Source: Planctomycetota bacterium (lineage in GTDB: Bacteria; Planctomycetota; UBA1135; GCA-002686595). Taken from it: a stretch of 64,000 nucleotides of DNA. The notes below the pieces were generated by a model, which had not been told where the DNA came from, did not search any database, and saw nothing but the letters and a program-made list of their open reading frames with translations. The stretch covers positions 1 to 64,000 of the forward strand of contig JAJDEW010000004.1 in NCBI GenBank assembly GCA_029259595.1. The letters are read 5' to 3'. The translations under genes and the position numbers were made by a program. Shown here piece after piece: positions 63,212-64,000 of the stretch. Numbering within the stretch: the stretch's first letter is position 1; every line of letters begins with the position of its first letter.

Positions 63212-64000
63212 TCAGCGCGAGAGAGCTGTGCTCGAGGCCTCTCCGGACCGTAGGGGGACCGGAGGGGCCTCCCCTTTGGGCTCCCCGTTCGAACCCCCGG
63301 GACTCGGCGAGCTGTCTCCGATCTGATGCGGACGTGCCCCGAGCCGTTGCCACAGGTCATCCGCCCGCCGTTCCCGCAGGAGGGTGGTCCGCGTCGCTTC
63401 GTCGGGAACGAGGCCCCCGGCGCGCCAGCGCACCAAGAGCTGCTTGATCCGACCGGCGGACCCTTCCTGGCGCATCCCGTTCGCGAGCAAGGCGTCGCGG
63501 TAGCCCTCGAGGAAGGCCAGGGCCGTCTCGCGCCCGACGCTGCGGCCTCCGAAGATCCAGGGATCCCCCAGGGCGGCGCGGCCGACCATGACATAGGCAC
63601 AGCCCGTCGCGCGCCGCAGCCGCTCGAGGTCCGCGTGCTGTTCGACGCCACCGTTGCCGCAGACCGGGATCGTGACGGCCGCCACGGCCCGCGCCAAGCG
63701 GTCCCAGTCGGCGGTGTCGCGGTAGCCCTCGCGCCGGGTCCGGCAATGCACGGTGAGCAGCCGCGCGCCACCGGCCTCGACCGCGCGCGCGATCTCCTCG
63801 AGCCGCGCGTCGTCCTCGCCGCCGGCTCGGATCTTGGCCGTGGTCGGTGTGTGGGGAATGGCCTCGGCCACGGCCCGCACGAGCGTTTCGATCCGCGCGG
63901 GGTCGTCGAGCAGGGCCGAACCGGCGCAGCCCTTGAGAGCGCGCTTGGCCGGGCAACCGAAGTTCAGGTCGACGAGCGGTGCGCCGACTTCGACCGCGCG
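63212..64000 (-). CDS. dus: tRNA-dihydrouridine synthase (5' end cut by window edge)
   Basis: The visible 262 C-terminal residues belong to the Dus family, which reduces tRNA uridines with FMN. The catalytic motif DLNFGCPAKRALKGCAGSAL lies next to the window edge, so about 90 residues are missing at the N-terminus. FMN and tRNA-binding blocks follow: TAKIRAG, LTVHCRTRREGY, VCGNGGVEQHADLER, YVMVGRAALGDPWIF. The C-terminal end (SPSPGGSNGEPKGE onward) is low complexity. Which uridine is modified cannot be decided. Confidence 0.92.
   Translation of the reverse strand, partial: RAVEVGAPLVDLNFGCPAKRALKGCAGSALLDDPARIETLVRAVAEAIPHTPTTAKIRAGGEDDARLEEIARAVEAGGARLLTVHCRTRREGYRDTADWDRLARAVAAVTIPVCGNGGVEQHADLERLRRATGCAYVMVGRAALGDPWIFGGRSVGRETALAFLEGYRDALLANGMRQEGSAGRIKQLLVRWRAGGLVPDEATRTTLLRERRADDLWQRLGARPHQIGDSSPSPGGSNGEPKGEAPPVPLRSGEASSTALSR

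Overview
The window is GC-rich DNA (roughly 70% by eye) with no rRNA, tRNA, transposase or CRISPR array that I can see. The gene content points to a planctomycete, probably of the Saltatorellus/Rohdeia-like lineage (inference, not proven). Indicators are a decayed DUF1080 (3-keto-disaccharide hydrolase) gene, secreted proteins with planctomycete-type C-terminal beta domains, a large carboxypeptidase-regulatory-like repeat protein, ECF sigma factors with membrane extensions, and an M56/BlaI pair whose sensor carries IHGV repeats.

Layout. 1-13,000: TraB-like protein, DUF1080 relic, bacterioferritin-like protein, 7Fe ferredoxin, EamA exporter, arylsulfotransferase-like secreted protein, pirin, giant repeat protein, DnaJ-CbpM pair. 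13,000-23,200: DNRLRE-type surface protein, VOC protein, OpuC-type osmolyte ABC transporter, membrane-fused ECF sigma factor, DcsG-like ATP-grasp enzyme, ProC, RND/MMPL exporter. 23,900-26,700: a three-gene operon (type III polyketide synthase, ICMT-like methyltransferase, flavoprotein) resembling srsABC phenolic-lipid genes. 26,600-38,500: secreted hydrolases and unknowns, M56 sensor plus BlaI repressor with twin operators, DUF3313-like lipoprotein, ankyrin protein. 38,600-46,400: GT2, WecD-like and WecE-like sugar-nucleotide genes, a GT-C-like membrane protein, an RlmL-like methyltransferase and a subtilisin. 46,400-53,600: repeat-rich, with a Rieske-thiamine-diphosphate fusion enzyme, an arylsulfotransferase-like protein and a type I phosphodiesterase. 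53,600-64,000: Rieske ferredoxin, folate cyclo-ligase-like protein, ECF sigma locus, DUF983, mutM with an EfpL-like EF-P, conserved unknown, speA-slyD and a truncated dus.

The most unusual content is non-coding. There are two families of small TA-ended inverted-repeat elements. One (165 bp) sits just upstream of start codons in the same orientation at all three copies; the other (160 bp) begins on TAG stop codons. There are also two large inverted-repeat pairs around one phosphodiesterase gene and a 36-bp triplet repeat. At least eight genes have a TAnnnT hexamer 6-9 nt before the start codon, usually with no ribosome-binding site, suggesting frequent leaderless transcription. In two of them the TA of that hexamer is the end of an inverted-repeat element.

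Operons show very tight coupling through GTGA, ATGA, TTGA and TGATG overlaps. Long open frames opposite real genes are common in this GC-rich DNA and were treated as shadows.
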